Source of the DNA: Sphingomonas hominis
GTDB taxonomy: Bacteria; Pseudomonadota; Alphaproteobacteria; Sphingomonadales; Sphingomonadaceae
Direction of reading: 5' to 3'
Assembly (NCBI RefSeq): GCF_013328205.1
Contig: NZ_JABULH010000002.1
Coordinates: 612,736-676,735, forward strand
DNA length: 64,000 bases
The translations under genes and the position numbers were made by a program. The notes below the pieces were generated by a model, which had not been told where the DNA came from, did not search any database, and saw only the letters and a program-made list of their open reading frames with translations. This document shows positions 54,093-63,974 of this stretch, piece after piece (within the stretch, counting starts at the first letter, position 1; each line of letters opens with the position of its first letter).

Positions 54093-56033
54093 TCACTCGG
54101 CAGCGATGGCGTGCGGTCCTTCGCACCGGGTTGCCGAGAGCACCGCACGCTCGAGCGCGGCGAGCGTGAACGGCTTGCGCAATACGGGGCGGTTGGCGAG
54201 ATCGGTGGTCTGCGCGGCGTCGCCAGCGAACCCGGTGACGAACAGAACGGGCATGTTGCGGAAACGCGCATCGAACGCCGCCACCATCTCCGGTCCGGTC
54301 AGCCCCGGCATCAGCACGTCCGATACGAGCAGATCGGGTCGTGGCATGCTGTCGAGCACGGCCGCAGCGCGAAGCGAATCGTTGCACTGGGCCACGCAGT
54401 GGCCGAGTTCCTCCAATGCCTCAACCGTGGCCGCGAGCACGCGTGGATCGTCCTCCACGACCAGAATGGACAGCGAGCCGCCTCGGTCAAAGTGCGCCTC
54501 CGTTGTCGGCGCGATCTGCTCGGTGGCCGTGCCCAGGTCTTTGGCCTCGCGCGGCAGCAACAGCGTGACGGTGGTGCCGTGACCGAGTTGGGACGCAATG
54601 GTCACGTCGCCTCCGACCTGTTTGGCGAAGGAGAAGATCTGGCTCAGCCCCAGTCCCGTTCCCTTGCCGACCGGCTTGGTGGTGAAGAACGGCTCGAACG
54701 CGCGTTCGATCACCGCGTCGCTCATGCCGTGACCGGTGTCGGTGACCGCGAGGACTAGGTAATCGCCCGGCGCGCACCCATGTTCGCTGGGCGTCGTCAA
54801 GGTTCGCGCCGAGGCGGCGATCGTCAGCGTGCCGCGTCCATCCATCGCGTCTCGCGCATTGACCGCGAGATTTACTAGCGTGTTCTCCAACTGCACGCGG
54901 TCGACCCGCGCGCACCAGCCGTCGCTCGCGTCATCGATCACGACCGTCACCCCGTCGCCTAGCGTGCGATCGAGCAGGTCCTTCAACCCGTCGAACAGGC
55001 GGGCGGCGTCGATGCACTCGGGATTGATCGCGGTTTCGCGGGCAAACGCCAGCAGGCGCCGGGTAAGCGCTGCGGCGCGTGTCGCGCCCTCGCTCGCGCT
55101 ATCGACGTGGCGCAGGACATCGCGGTTTCCCGCGAGCAGGCCGCGACGGGCGAGTTCGAGGCCGCCGATGACGATCGCCAGCATGTTGTTGAAGTCGTGT
55201 GCGATGCCGCCCGTCAACTGGCCGACCGCTTCCATCTTTTGAACCTGACGCAACCGTGCTTCCTGCACGCGAAGCTCGTCAGTGGCGGCGGCAACCGCAT
55301 CCGCCAGATCGTCTGCGCGCTGACGCTCGGCGGCAGCCTCGGCCTGCGCCACCCCGCGATCGGCCAGCGCGCGCATCGTCAGCCAGCCGAGCGCGATCAT
55401 GCCGAGCAGGAGCAGGACGCCGAAGATCGACAGGATCTTGGCCGCTGCCGTCGACTGCCGTACCGAGGTCATCGCCTGCGAGGTACGGCGTTGCAGCAGT
55501 GCGCGCTCGTCGGCGATCAGCCCGTCGAGCGCAGCGTTGATCGCCTCCAGCGAGGATGAGGTCCGATCGCGGTAGAAGCGCGACAATGCCTGGCCATTCT
55601 TGCCGTAATTGGTCGCAAGTGCCGTGGCCGCTAATTCGGCACCGCGCGCGCGGAATGCCTGTTCCAGCAGGGCGAGGCGGCGCTGCTGCCCGGCATTGTC
55701 GTGGGTCAACCGGTGAAGCTGTGCAACATTCTCGCCGGCGCGGCGCCAGTCATCGAAATAGGATTGCCCGAGTTGCTGATCGGCCGAAATGACGTAACGG
55801 CCGAGCGACGCTTCCGACTTCGCCATCGTCCCCTGTAATGCCCGAGCGAGGTTCATGACGTCGTAACTGTGGCTTTGCGCGGCGAGCGCGCGGTCGCGCT
55901 GCCGGTTGGCTTCGCCGAGCGTGATCACGATTGCCGTCAGCACGACCACGCCGGCGATCGCCATCGCGACCAGCGTCACGGTACGCCAAGCCGCCATCAG
56001 CCCTCGCAGGCGTTCTGCACCAAAGCCGCTCAC
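54093..56033 (-). CDS. Hybrid sensor histidine kinase with CHASE3-like domain and C-terminal receiver
   Basis: A 646-residue membrane kinase. Helices lie at about 16-38 and 200-220 around a CHASE3-like helical periplasmic domain. A coiled coil (225-268) leads to the H-box GGIAHDFNNML (His279), an ATPase domain with NLAVNARDAMDG, VLAVTDTGHGMSD and GKGTGLGLSQIFSF, and a receiver with Asp572 (LLVSDVLMPG) and Lys620. All catalytic residues are present. No cognate response regulator lies next to it. It sits between the sphingolipid genes and the LptFG pair, which suggests but does not show envelope sensing. Confidence 0.9.
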   Translation of the reverse strand: MSGFGAERLRGLMAAWRTVTLVAMAIAGVVVLTAIVITLGEANRQRDRALAAQSHSYDVMNLARALQGTMAKSEASLGRYVISADQQLGQSYFDDWRRAGENVAQLHRLTHDNAGQQRRLALLEQAFRARGAELAATALATNYGKNGQALSRFYRDRTSSSLEAINAALDGLIADERALLQRRTSQAMTSVRQSTAAAKILSIFGVLLLLGMIALGWLTMRALADRGVAQAEAAAERQRADDLADAVAAATDELRVQEARLRQVQKMEAVGQLTGGIAHDFNNMLAIVIGGLELARRGLLAGNRDVLRHVDSASEGATRAAALTRRLLAFARETAINPECIDAARLFDGLKDLLDRTLGDGVTVVIDDASDGWCARVDRVQLENTLVNLAVNARDAMDGRGTLTIAASARTLTTPSEHGCAPGDYLVLAVTDTGHGMSDAVIERAFEPFFTTKPVGKGTGLGLSQIFSFAKQVGGDVTIASQLGHGTTVTLLLPREAKDLGTATEQIAPTTEAHFDRGGSLSILVVEDDPRVLAATVEALEELGHCVAQCNDSLRAAAVLDSMPRPDLLVSDVLMPGLTGPEMVAAFDARFRNMPVLFVTGFAGDAAQTTDLANRPVLRKPFTLAALERAVLSATRCEGPHAIAAE

Positions 56034-56086
56034 GACCGACGCTTGTACCTCAACGCATCAACGGTGCAAAGCTGGCGCGGGTCGCC

Positions 56087-57355
56087 TCAGTCGATCTCGC
56101 CCGTCGCGCGCCCCGCGGCGGCGAACATGTCGGTGATGAGGTCGATTTGCGCGTCGCTATGTTCGGCCGACAGCGAGCAGCGCAGCAGGAACGTGCCCGA
56201 CGGCGTCGCGGGCGGACGCGCGACATTGACGTAGAGCCCTTGGTCGAGCAGCGACTGCCACATGCCGACGGCGCGCTGCTGATCTTCCAGGATCACCGCG
56301 ATGATTGCCGAATCTGCCTGTGCGGTGCCGAGCGTGAAGCCAAGGTCGCGCAATCCGGCGTGGAGCCTGCGCGCGTTCGACCACAAGCGCCCGCGCTTCT
56401 CGTGCGCGTGCATCAGCTTGCGGATCGAGGTCGCCGCGGTGGCGACCACCGATGGCGGCAGGCTGGCGGTGAAGATGTAGGGGCGACAAGCGAGGCGCAT
56501 CGCCTCGAACTTCGGATGATTCGACACGCAGAAGCCGCCAACGGTGCCGACCGACTTGGAAAAGGTGCCGATGATGAAATCGACGTCCTCGCCCAGGATC
56601 AGTTCCTGATCCTCGTACACGCCGCGGCCGTGTTCGCCGAAGAAACCCATCGAATGCGCTTCGTCGACCAACACCATCGCATCGTGCCTCTTGGCGACAG
56701 CAACCATCTCCTTGAGCGGGGCGATATCGCCCAGCATTGAGTAAACGCCTTCGAGCACGACGAGCTTGCCCGGCTCCTTCGGCAAGCGCCCGAGTCGCTT
56801 GTCGAGGTCCTCGACCGAATTGTGGCGAAAGCGCACGACTTCGGCGTCGCCCATCTTGCATCCATCGTAGATCGAGGCGTGGCTGTCGGCGTCGAGAATG
56901 ACGTACTCGCCCTTGGCCGCGATGGTCGAGATGATCCCGAGATTGGCTTGGTACCCGGTGGAAAATACCATCGCGTGGTCGGCGTCGTAGAACTCGCGCA
57001 ACGCGTCCTCGGCGTCGACGTGGTCGCGGAAGGTGCCGTTCAGCATCCGACTGCCGTTTGTGCCGCTGCCGAACTGGTCGAGCGCGCGCTTGCCGGCGGC
57101 GACGACGTCGGCGTCGAACGTCATGCCCATGTAATTGTAGGTGCCGAGCAGGATCGTCTCGCGGCCCTTGATCACCGCCTCGGTGGGCGAACGAACTTCG
57201 TCCATCACGATCCCGAAGGGGTCGCGCACGCCGGTGTCGAGCAACGCTTCGCGCTCGGCGATCAGCGCGTCGAACTTGGAGAACAGGTCGCGCTCCGGTG
57301 CGACCGGCGCGGGGTCGAAGGAGCGTGCTTCGGGCTGCGGGCCGGTCTCGGTCAT
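56087..57355 (-). CDS. spt: Serine palmitoyltransferase
   Basis: PLP enzyme of the alpha-oxoamine synthase family, 422 residues, condensing L-serine with an acyl thioester to 3-ketosphinganine, the first step of sphingolipid synthesis. Motifs are TYNYMGMTFDADVVAAG, GSGTNGSRMLNGTFRDHVD, DADSHASIYDG (His159 stacks on PLP), VDEAHSMGFFG (Asp231, His234) and GTFSKSVGTVGGF (PLP lysine 267). The N-terminal extension and NGTFRDHVDAED point to Spt rather than KBL or BioF. It directly follows a dedicated acyl carrier protein gene (two-base gap), as in other sphingolipid-forming bacteria. ATG 57355 is fixed by homology. Confidence 0.93.
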   Translation of the reverse strand: MTETGPQPEARSFDPAPVAPERDLFSKFDALIAEREALLDTGVRDPFGIVMDEVRSPTEAVIKGRETILLGTYNYMGMTFDADVVAAGKRALDQFGSGTNGSRMLNGTFRDHVDAEDALREFYDADHAMVFSTGYQANLGIISTIAAKGEYVILDADSHASIYDGCKMGDAEVVRFRHNSVEDLDKRLGRLPKEPGKLVVLEGVYSMLGDIAPLKEMVAVAKRHDAMVLVDEAHSMGFFGEHGRGVYEDQELILGEDVDFIIGTFSKSVGTVGGFCVSNHPKFEAMRLACRPYIFTASLPPSVVATAATSIRKLMHAHEKRGRLWSNARRLHAGLRDLGFTLGTAQADSAIIAVILEDQQRAVGMWQSLLDQGLYVNVARPPATPSGTFLLRCSLSAEHSDAQIDLITDMFAAAGRATGEID

Positions 57356-57357
57356 GT

Positions 57358-57600
57358 TTACGCCTTCAATCGCGCCACGGCGTCGACCAACTGACCGACG
57401 GTCTCGATCTCGGCCTGCATGTTCATCGTAATGATGATGTCGAACTCGTCCTCGATCGCGGCGACGAAATCCATCACGGTCAGCGAGTCCCATTCGAGGT
57501 CGCCCTGGAAGGTGGTCGCGTCGGTGACAGTCACGCCCTTCTTGTTGAAGGGTTCGATCTGGGCCTGGACGGTCCCGAAGATTTGGTCGCGGTCGCTCAT
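57358..57600 (-). CDS. Acyl carrier protein of the sphingolipid pathway
   Basis: An 80-residue ACP with the phosphopantetheine serine at position 39 in LEWDSLTVMDFVAAIEDEF and a typical helix III end. It differs from housekeeping AcpP (GADSLD) and sits two bases before spt. It is therefore the likely carrier that delivers the acyl chain to Spt, equivalent to the AcpR-type protein of Caulobacter. The acyl-AMP ligase at the left end of the window could load it. Confidence 0.92.
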   Translation of the reverse strand: MSDRDQIFGTVQAQIEPFNKKGVTVTDATTFQGDLEWDSLTVMDFVAAIEDEFDIIITMNMQAEIETVGQLVDAVARLKA

Positions 57601-57643
57601 GCAAAGTCCGATGCGTGATGATTAAGGCCGGGTTTGGGCGGCG

Positions 57644-58537
57644 CTATAGCAAGTCGTTGGCGCGATACCATTCGGCAGTGTCGGCAAGCGCACGCTGCGT
57701 GTCGTGCTCGGCGCGCCACAGGGCTGGCGAGGGAAGGGCGTGCGACACCCAGTCGGGATGACGAAAATAGCCGACGCGGTCGGGCGTCAGCTTCGCACGG
57801 GCTCCGCGAAACATGCGGTCGATCCGTGCGCCCGCCGACAGCAGCGTGCCCGGCATCGACAGGGGAATTGTGCGACGCCCGACCGCACGGCCGATCGCGC
57901 GCGCGAAGTCGCGGTGGTCCCAGCCACCGGGACGGCCGTCGTCCGGCTCGACGATCAGATGGTGCGCACCGTCGCCGATCGCGAGCGTCAGCAGCAGCCG
58001 CGCGAGATCGTCCGCCGCGATCACCGACATGCGGTTGCCGCGTGGGGGAAGGGGGACGATGCCGCGCCGCGCGAAGCGGAACAGTTCCAGCATCTCATGG
58101 TCGCGCGGACCAAAGACGGCGGGTGGGCGCACGATCGTCCAGTCCAGCCCGCTCAACTGCACCAGTCGCTCGGCCTGCAGCTTGGACCAGCCGTAATCAG
58201 ACAGGTGCGGCTCGCGCGCGGCGAGCGAGGAGACGTGGATGAAGCGGGTCACGCTGGCGTCGTTGGCGGCGGCGATCATGCTGCGCGTTCCGTCGATGTT
58301 TCCGCTGACGAACCCCGCACGGTCGGCGGCGTTGACGATGCCGGCAACGTGGATCACCGCGTCAGCACCCTCGACCAGCGCGCCAGGTCCGCTCAGATTG
58401 CCCGCAACCCAGGTCAGGCCGTCGCGCGCGGGTTGCTCGCGCCGGGTCATCGCGCGCACCTGGTGACCGGCGGCGAGCGCCTGATCGACGAGGTGGCTGC
58501 CGACGAAACCGGTCGCGCCGGTGATGGCGAGAATCAT
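57644..58537 (-). CDS. NAD(P)-dependent epimerase/dehydratase family, candidate ceramide reductase CerR
   Basis: A 297-residue short-chain/extended dehydrogenase. The nucleotide loop is AITGATGFVGSHLVDQALAA (GxxGxxG), with VIHVAGIVNA and VSSLAAREPHLSDYGWSKLQ (catalytic Tyr-x-x-x-Lys). In Caulobacter a member of this group (CerR) reduces the 3-keto group in ceramide synthesis. The position next to acp and spt supports that here. It overlaps proB by four bases on the same strand, so it may also be read from the obgE-proB side. Confidence 0.85.
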   Translation of the reverse strand: MILAITGATGFVGSHLVDQALAAGHQVRAMTRREQPARDGLTWVAGNLSGPGALVEGADAVIHVAGIVNAADRAGFVSGNIDGTRSMIAAANDASVTRFIHVSSLAAREPHLSDYGWSKLQAERLVQLSGLDWTIVRPPAVFGPRDHEMLELFRFARRGIVPLPPRGNRMSVIAADDLARLLLTLAIGDGAHHLIVEPDDGRPGGWDHRDFARAIGRAVGRRTIPLSMPGTLLSAGARIDRMFRGARAKLTPDRVGYFRHPDWVSHALPSPALWRAEHDTQRALADTAEWYRANDLL

Positions 58538-59664
58538 CGCAGAGTTCCTTGGCCGCTGGCCGACAGCAGCGCCATGTGGTTGCGGTGGACGAGCGCGGCG
58601 CGCGGTGCGTAGCCGAGCAGTGCGGCATGATCTTCGCTCCGCCGCCCGACCAACCGTGCCGCCTCCGCTGCATCATATTCGCTCAGGCCGCGCGCGATCG
58701 TCACACCATCGGCGTCGATCGTCACCAGATCGCCGCGCACGAACCGCCCTTCGACTCGCGTTACGCCGGCCGCAAGCAAGCTCTTGCCAGACGCCAGCGC
58801 CTGAGCGGCACCAGCGTCGACATGGATCGTGCCCGCGGCGGTCAGTCCGCCGGCCAGCCACGCCTTGCGGGCAGGGGCGCTGCGTTCGGCCACGAACAGC
58901 GTGTGACGGCCCGTGGTGGAGAGCGGGTGTTCCGCGTGACCGCTCGCGATCGCCAGATGCGTGCCCGCGGTATTGGCGATCCGCGCGGCGGCGATCTTGC
59001 TGACCATGCCGCCCGACCCCATGCCCGAAGTCGATCCCGTATCCGCCATCGCCTCGATCTTCGCGTCGATCCGCTCCACACGAGCGACATGGCTCGCACC
59101 AGGCAGCGCCGGATTGCGATCGTACAGCCCGTCGATATCGGACAACAGGACCACACCGGACGCACCCGCCGCCTGCGCTACGCGCGCGGCGAGTCGATCG
59201 TTGTCGCCGAAGCGGATCTCCTCTGTGGCGACCGAATCGTTCTCGTTGATCACCGGTACGACGCCTAGCGTAAGCAATCGGTCGAGTGTCGCCGCGGCGT
59301 TCAAGTAGCGCCGCCGATCCTCCAGGTCGCCGAGCGTGACCAGCATCTGCGCCGCGGTAAGCCCCGCGGCGCCCAGCAACTCCGCCCAGATGCCGGCAAG
59401 TGCAATCTGACCGGTTGCGGCGGCGGCCTGCGCATCCTCCAGGCTGGCGCGACCCCCTTTGCTCAGGCCGAGTCGCCGCGCGCCGAGCGCGATCGCGCCC
59501 GAGGAGACGATTGCGACCTGCTGACCCGCTGCGTGCCGCGCCGCAATGTCGGCAGCGACGCTCGCCAGCCACGCGCGCCTGACCACGCCGTCGGGCGCCA
59601 CGAGCAGCGCCGAGCCGATCTTGACGATCAGCCGCGTGCAGGAGGAGGGCGGAAAGAGCGACAT
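58534..59664 (-). CDS. proB: Glutamate 5-kinase
   Basis: First enzyme of proline synthesis, 376 residues: amino-acid kinase domain (LIVKIGSALLVAPDGVVRR, AIALGARRLGLSKG, VVPVINENDSVATEEIRFGD, GASGVVLLSDIDGLYDRNP, GMGSGGMVSKIAAARIA) and a C-terminal PUA domain (GVTRVEGRFVRGDLVTI). I start it at ATG 59664, where homology begins, rather than 14 codons upstream. It follows obgE, a common order in alphaproteobacteria. Confidence 0.95.
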   Translation of the reverse strand: MSLFPPSSCTRLIVKIGSALLVAPDGVVRRAWLASVAADIAARHAAGQQVAIVSSGAIALGARRLGLSKGGRASLEDAQAAAATGQIALAGIWAELLGAAGLTAAQMLVTLGDLEDRRRYLNAAATLDRLLTLGVVPVINENDSVATEEIRFGDNDRLAARVAQAAGASGVVLLSDIDGLYDRNPALPGASHVARVERIDAKIEAMADTGSTSGMGSGGMVSKIAAARIANTAGTHLAIASGHAEHPLSTTGRHTLFVAERSAPARKAWLAGGLTAAGTIHVDAGAAQALASGKSLLAAGVTRVEGRFVRGDLVTIDADGVTIARGLSEYDAAEAARLVGRRSEDHAALLGYAPRAALVHRNHMALLSASGQGTLR

Positions 59665-59742
59665 CGCAGCGGAAATGTTACCGTGAGCGCACCATGAGGC
59701 AAGCACGCGTTCCGTACCATCGCGGGCCTGTAGCCACCACCG

Positions 59743-60816
<1,074 letters not shown>

Positions 60817-60844
60817 TTAAAGCGACCCGGTGTGCGCGAGCTCG

Positions 60845-61435
60845 CTAGAGCGCCGGTCGGTGACCACGATCCGCCAGCAGCATGGTTCGCGCCAGCTCGC
60901 GCGCTTTGTCGCGCGGCAGGCCGAGCGCGCGCGCCATCGGTGCTCCCAGCAGCGCGTCACCCAAGGCCATCAGCACGAGTTGCAACGTTTCCTCGCGGAT
61001 CGGCATGGTGGGATCGCTGTCCTGCGCCAATTCGTCCACCAGGTCGTGGATCGCGTCCAGTATGGGGTCGAGCGCATCCTCGTTGCCCGACAGGATCATC
61101 CAGCTGGCGAGCGCGCCCGCGCCGTTCTTGCCGAACGCGTCGAATGTGAGGTCGACGACCTCGGCCGGATCCTCGCGCTCGCGTGCGCGCAGCACCGCCG
61201 ACTTGATCGTGCCGACGACGTGGCGCGCCATGCTCGCGATCAACGCTTTTTGCAGTCCGTCGGCCGAACCGAAATGGTGCAGCAAATTGGCATGGGTGCG
61301 CCCGATCCGGCTCGCCACCGCCTTGAGCGTCACGGCCTGCGGACCGACCTCGACCAGCAACCCGCGCGCGGCCTCCAGCGCGGCCTCACGCGATTCTTCC
61401 GGGCTCAAGCGACGGCGCAGGGGCGTGATACTCAT
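60845..61435 (-). CDS. TetR/AcrR family transcriptional regulator
   Basis: A repressor-type regulator of about 196 residues. The helix-turn-helix lies in VGPQAVTLKAVASRIGRTHA and NLLHHFGSADGLQKALIASM. The helical ligand domain follows (VVDLTFDAFGKNGAGALASW, LALVLMALGDALLGAP-like). Target and ligand are unknown. I start it at ATG 61435; in-frame ATGs at 61453 and 61465 are possible. With the GNAT gene it interrupts the usual rpmA-obgE neighbourhood. Confidence 0.88.
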   Translation of the reverse strand: MSITPLRRRLSPEESREAALEAARGLLVEVGPQAVTLKAVASRIGRTHANLLHHFGSADGLQKALIASMARHVVGTIKSAVLRAREREDPAEVVDLTFDAFGKNGAGALASWMILSGNEDALDPILDAIHDLVDELAQDSDPTMPIREETLQLVLMALGDALLGAPMARALGLPRDKARELARTMLLADRGHRPAL

Positions 61436-61483
61436 GGCGGCGTGATCCGCCATATCGGTGAACAAGGCAACGCTGCTGCCCCG

Positions 61484-62056
61484 TTACGCTGCAATCGGCA
61501 TCGGCGGCGCGCATGGCTCGGCCAGGTCGAGTGCAAGTTCGACACACTCGACCTCGGCGTTCCGCGCTACCGAGAACAAGCGTCCGCGGCTCGTTTCGGC
61601 GAAACCGAGCCGGCGAAGCACGCGTCCCGAGGCGGGATTGTCGATCATGTAGCGCGCGACGAGGCGTTCGCCACCAAGCGCGTGGCGCGCGATGTCGATA
61701 ACGGCGCGCCCTGCTTCGGTAGCGAAGCCCTGACCCCAAGTGGTCGGTGTGAGCCAATAGCCCAGCTCGTGGACGCCTGCACCGAGCGCGATCAGCTCGA
61801 TACCGCCGATCAGCCGGTTCTCGCCGCGGGTCATGATCTGAAAACGCGGCTGGTGCGGCGTGCGCGGCAACAAGAGGAAATGCTCGGCATCGCCGAGCGT
61901 GTAAGGCCAGGGCGCGCGCGCCAGGTTGCGGACGACCGGCTCATGCCCGATCGCTTCCGACAGGGCAGGGGCATCTTCCGGCCAGCCAGGCCGCAGCGTC
62001 AATCTTCTCGTCAGCGCGAACACGGTTTCGCTCTCCTCGACCGAGGCCACAAGCAC
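61484..62056 (-). CDS. GNAT family N-acetyltransferase (RimJ/RimL type)
   Basis: A 190-residue acetyltransferase. TRRLTLRPGWPEDAPALSEA starts the fold, then NRLIGGIELIALGAGVHELG, YWLTPTTWGQGFATEAGRAV (acetyl-CoA loop) and NPASGRVLRRLGFAETSRG. It probably acetylates a protein N-terminus or small amine; the substrate is unknown. It lies after the terminator of rplU-rpmA and before the TetR gene, with which it may be cotranscribed. Confidence 0.9.
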   Translation of the reverse strand: MLVASVEESETVFALTRRLTLRPGWPEDAPALSEAIGHEPVVRNLARAPWPYTLGDAEHFLLLPRTPHQPRFQIMTRGENRLIGGIELIALGAGVHELGYWLTPTTWGQGFATEAGRAVIDIARHALGGERLVARYMIDNPASGRVLRRLGFAETSRGRLFSVARNAEVECVELALDLAEPCAPPMPIAA

Positions 62057-62098
62057 GATTGAATGACGTGCCCGCGACAGGGATGGAGGGAGCGCAAG

Positions 62099-62131
62099 AA
62101 AAAAGGGAGCCGGGTGACCCGCCTCCCTTTT
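62099..62131. terminator. Bidirectional terminator after rplU-rpmA
   Basis: GGGAGCCGGGTGACCCGCCTCCC is a near-perfect palindrome (one internal mismatch) flanked by A6 on the left and T4 on the right. Read leftward it is a hairpin followed by TTTTTT and should end the rplU-rpmA transcript. Confidence 0.88.
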
Positions 62132-62193
62132 CTGGTTCGGTGCCGCACGGCACTCGGGTCACCCTGGTGGGCAACCCGGATGGCTGCCCAATG

Positions 62194-62463
62194 TTACTCG
62201 GCGGCAATCGCCGGCATGTCGACCGAACAGAATTTACGGCCGAGCTTGCCTTCGTGGAACACCACGCGACCGTCGACGAGTGCGAACAGCGTGTGATCCT
62301 TGCCGATGCCGACGTTGCGGCCCGGGTAGAACTTGGTTCCGCGCTGACGCACGAGAATGTTGCCGGCGATCGCTTCCTGACCACCGAACTTCTTCACGCC
62401 GAGGCGACGACCGGCCGAGTCACGACCATTACGCGACGAACCGCCTGCTTTCTTATGTGCCAT
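62194..62463 (-). CDS. rpmA: 50S ribosomal protein L27
   Basis: An 89-residue ribosomal protein that reaches into the peptidyl-transferase centre. It starts [20 protein letters not shown], followed by [20 protein letters not shown], the [20 protein letters not shown] segment and [15 protein letters not shown]. The N-terminus is not preceded by the cleaved extension seen in Firmicutes. It lies 30 bases after rplU. Confidence 0.98.
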   Translation of the reverse strand: MAHKKAGGSSRNGRDSAGRRLGVKKFGGQEAIAGNILVRQRGTKFYPGRNVGIGKDHTLFALVDGRVVFHEGKLGRKFCSVDMPAIAAE

Positions 62464-62493
62464 TTCGAATAAACTCCTTCGAGCCGCTGTTCG

Positions 62494-62793
62494 TTACGCG
62501 CCGATCGACACGATCTTGAGGATCGTGTGCTGCTGACGGTGGCCGTTGCGGCGGCGATAGTTGTGACGACGACGCTTCTTGAAGACGATGACCTTATCCG
62601 CCTTCGCCTGCGCAATGATTTCCGCCGCGACCGACAGGCCGTCGGTCGGCTTCAGGTCCGAACCTTCGCCCGCGAGCAGCACGTCGCCGAGCGTGATCGA
62701 CGCCCCGGCATCACCGTCGATCTTGTCGACGACGATCTTGTCTCCAGCGGCAACGCGGTACTGCTTGCCGCCCGTGCGCACGATAGCGAACAT
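62494..62793 (-). CDS. rplU: 50S ribosomal protein L21
   Basis: A 99-residue protein: [40 protein letters not shown], and the basic [20 protein letters not shown] with the C-terminal [10 protein letters not shown]. The start at 62793 is fixed by the family; the open frame extends further upstream without meaning. It is first in the rplU-rpmA pair. Confidence 0.98.
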   Translation of the reverse strand: MFAIVRTGGKQYRVAAGDKIVVDKIDGDAGASITLGDVLLAGEGSDLKPTDGLSVAAEIIAQAKADKVIVFKKRRRHNYRRRNGHRQQHTILKIVSIGA

Positions 62794-62921
62794 GGCTCTT
62801 TTCACTTCCCATATGTCTATGCCCGCCGGGGCAGACCCCGCGGAAGAAAGCGCGCAGCTAATTAAAGGCGGCTTTGGTGTCAACCGTGCAGCGGCATTTC
62901 GCCGCCCATTGACGATGTTGT

Positions 62922-63311
62922 TCAGTGGCGGTGCTGACTCTTCAATCCGTAGCGACCGTCGGCCGACCGGTCGAACAGTCCGGCAATGGCTGGGTGCTCG
63001 ACGGGCTCGTCACTGTCGTCATGTACCAGGTTCTGCTGACTGACGTAGGCGACGTAGCTCGACTCGGCATTCTCGGCCAGCAGGTGGTAGAACGGCTGGT
63101 CCTTGCGCGGCCGAAAGCTCTCAGGGATCGCGTCATACCATTCATCGGTGTTGGCGAAGACGGGGTCGACGTCGAACACCACTCCTCGGAAGTCGAGCAT
63201 ACGATGCCGGACAACGTCGCCAATTGAGAAGCGCGCATGCGAGACGGGCGGTGCGATCGGCTGGTTGGATGCAGGTGCGGTAACGGCGTGCGCAGGGTCG
63301 TTCATCGCCAT
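62922..63311 (-). CDS. hspQ: Heat shock protein HspQ
   Basis: A hemimethylated-DNA-binding-like protein of about 129 residues that in enterobacteria acts as a Lon specificity factor. The domain has [58 protein letters not shown] and [20 protein letters not shown]. The first 25 residues before it are variable. I chose ATG 63311, ten bases after an AGGA; ATG 63305 or TTG/ATG further out are possible. No clear heat-shock promoter could be confirmed upstream. Confidence 0.9.
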   Translation of the reverse strand: MAMNDPAHAVTAPASNQPIAPPVSHARFSIGDVVRHRMLDFRGVVFDVDPVFANTDEWYDAIPESFRPRKDQPFYHLLAENAESSYVAYVSQQNLVHDDSDEPVEHPAIAGLFDRSADGRYGLKSQHRH

Positions 63312-63474
63312 CAAGATAGTGTCCTGCGATAATGGCACAACAGCATCTTATAACAGCAAGGTGATGTTTCGCTCAGGTAACGTGAACGAAGCGCTTGCAC
63401 AGCGCCTACGGCATCGCTAGAGGCCGCGCTCCGACCGCTTCACCGGCTCAACCGCCGGCTTCGAAGGACCTCGC

Positions 63475-63564
<90 letters not shown>

Positions 63565-63945
63565 AGTCCTCTGCTGGTGTCGTTTATTAAACCAACCAGC
63601 CTTAGACCCGACATCTGCGGTAGCATGCGGCTGAGGCATGGTAGCGCAGCGCCTTCCTTGTTCCTGGGAAGAGTCCCGACGCGGTAAGCGTCGGCAGTAC
63701 CCGGTCGCTGTCACCAACGTCTCATAGGTATATTGTAGGTGCAGGCTTGATCTCGGCAGCCATAAAGGCAGCGGGCTAGAAGGCGTGTCACAGCTTACGG
63801 CCACTATCTGCAACTGCGACCCTATCGTTCGCTCGGCGGCGGGGTGAAGTGAGTCATCTTGGGTTCGCTAGGTGCCCTTTTCGGGCGCTCACGAGCCTTC
63901 TGACGCGGTGTTGTCGAAAATGTGCAACTTTTCTGCAAAAACCGT
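63565..63945. other. Non-coding region before the presumed rRNA promoter
   Basis: I see no gene here. A short hairpin GCCC-ttttc-GGGC lies near 63870-63885. The last 40 bases are AT-rich (TGTCGAAAATGTGCAACTTT) and may act as an upstream activating element for the promoter that follows. Confidence 0.45.
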
Positions 63946-63974
63946 TTGACGCTTTGTCTGTCGCCGCCTAGATG
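63946..63974 (+). promoter_or_regulatory. Strong sigma-70 promoter, probably of an rRNA operon
   Basis: TTGACG, 17 bases, TAGATG, preceded by an AT-rich stretch and followed by a GC-rich start region (discriminator-like CACCGCAGCGG). No open frame follows before the window ends. This layout is typical of alphaproteobacterial rrn operons, but the 16S gene itself lies outside, so identity is inferred. Confidence 0.55.

Noticed and set aside
63312-63470. A heat-shock (RpoH) promoter for hspQ
   Set aside because: CTTGC and CCATTAT can be found but with a spacing of about 20 bases, outside the known range.
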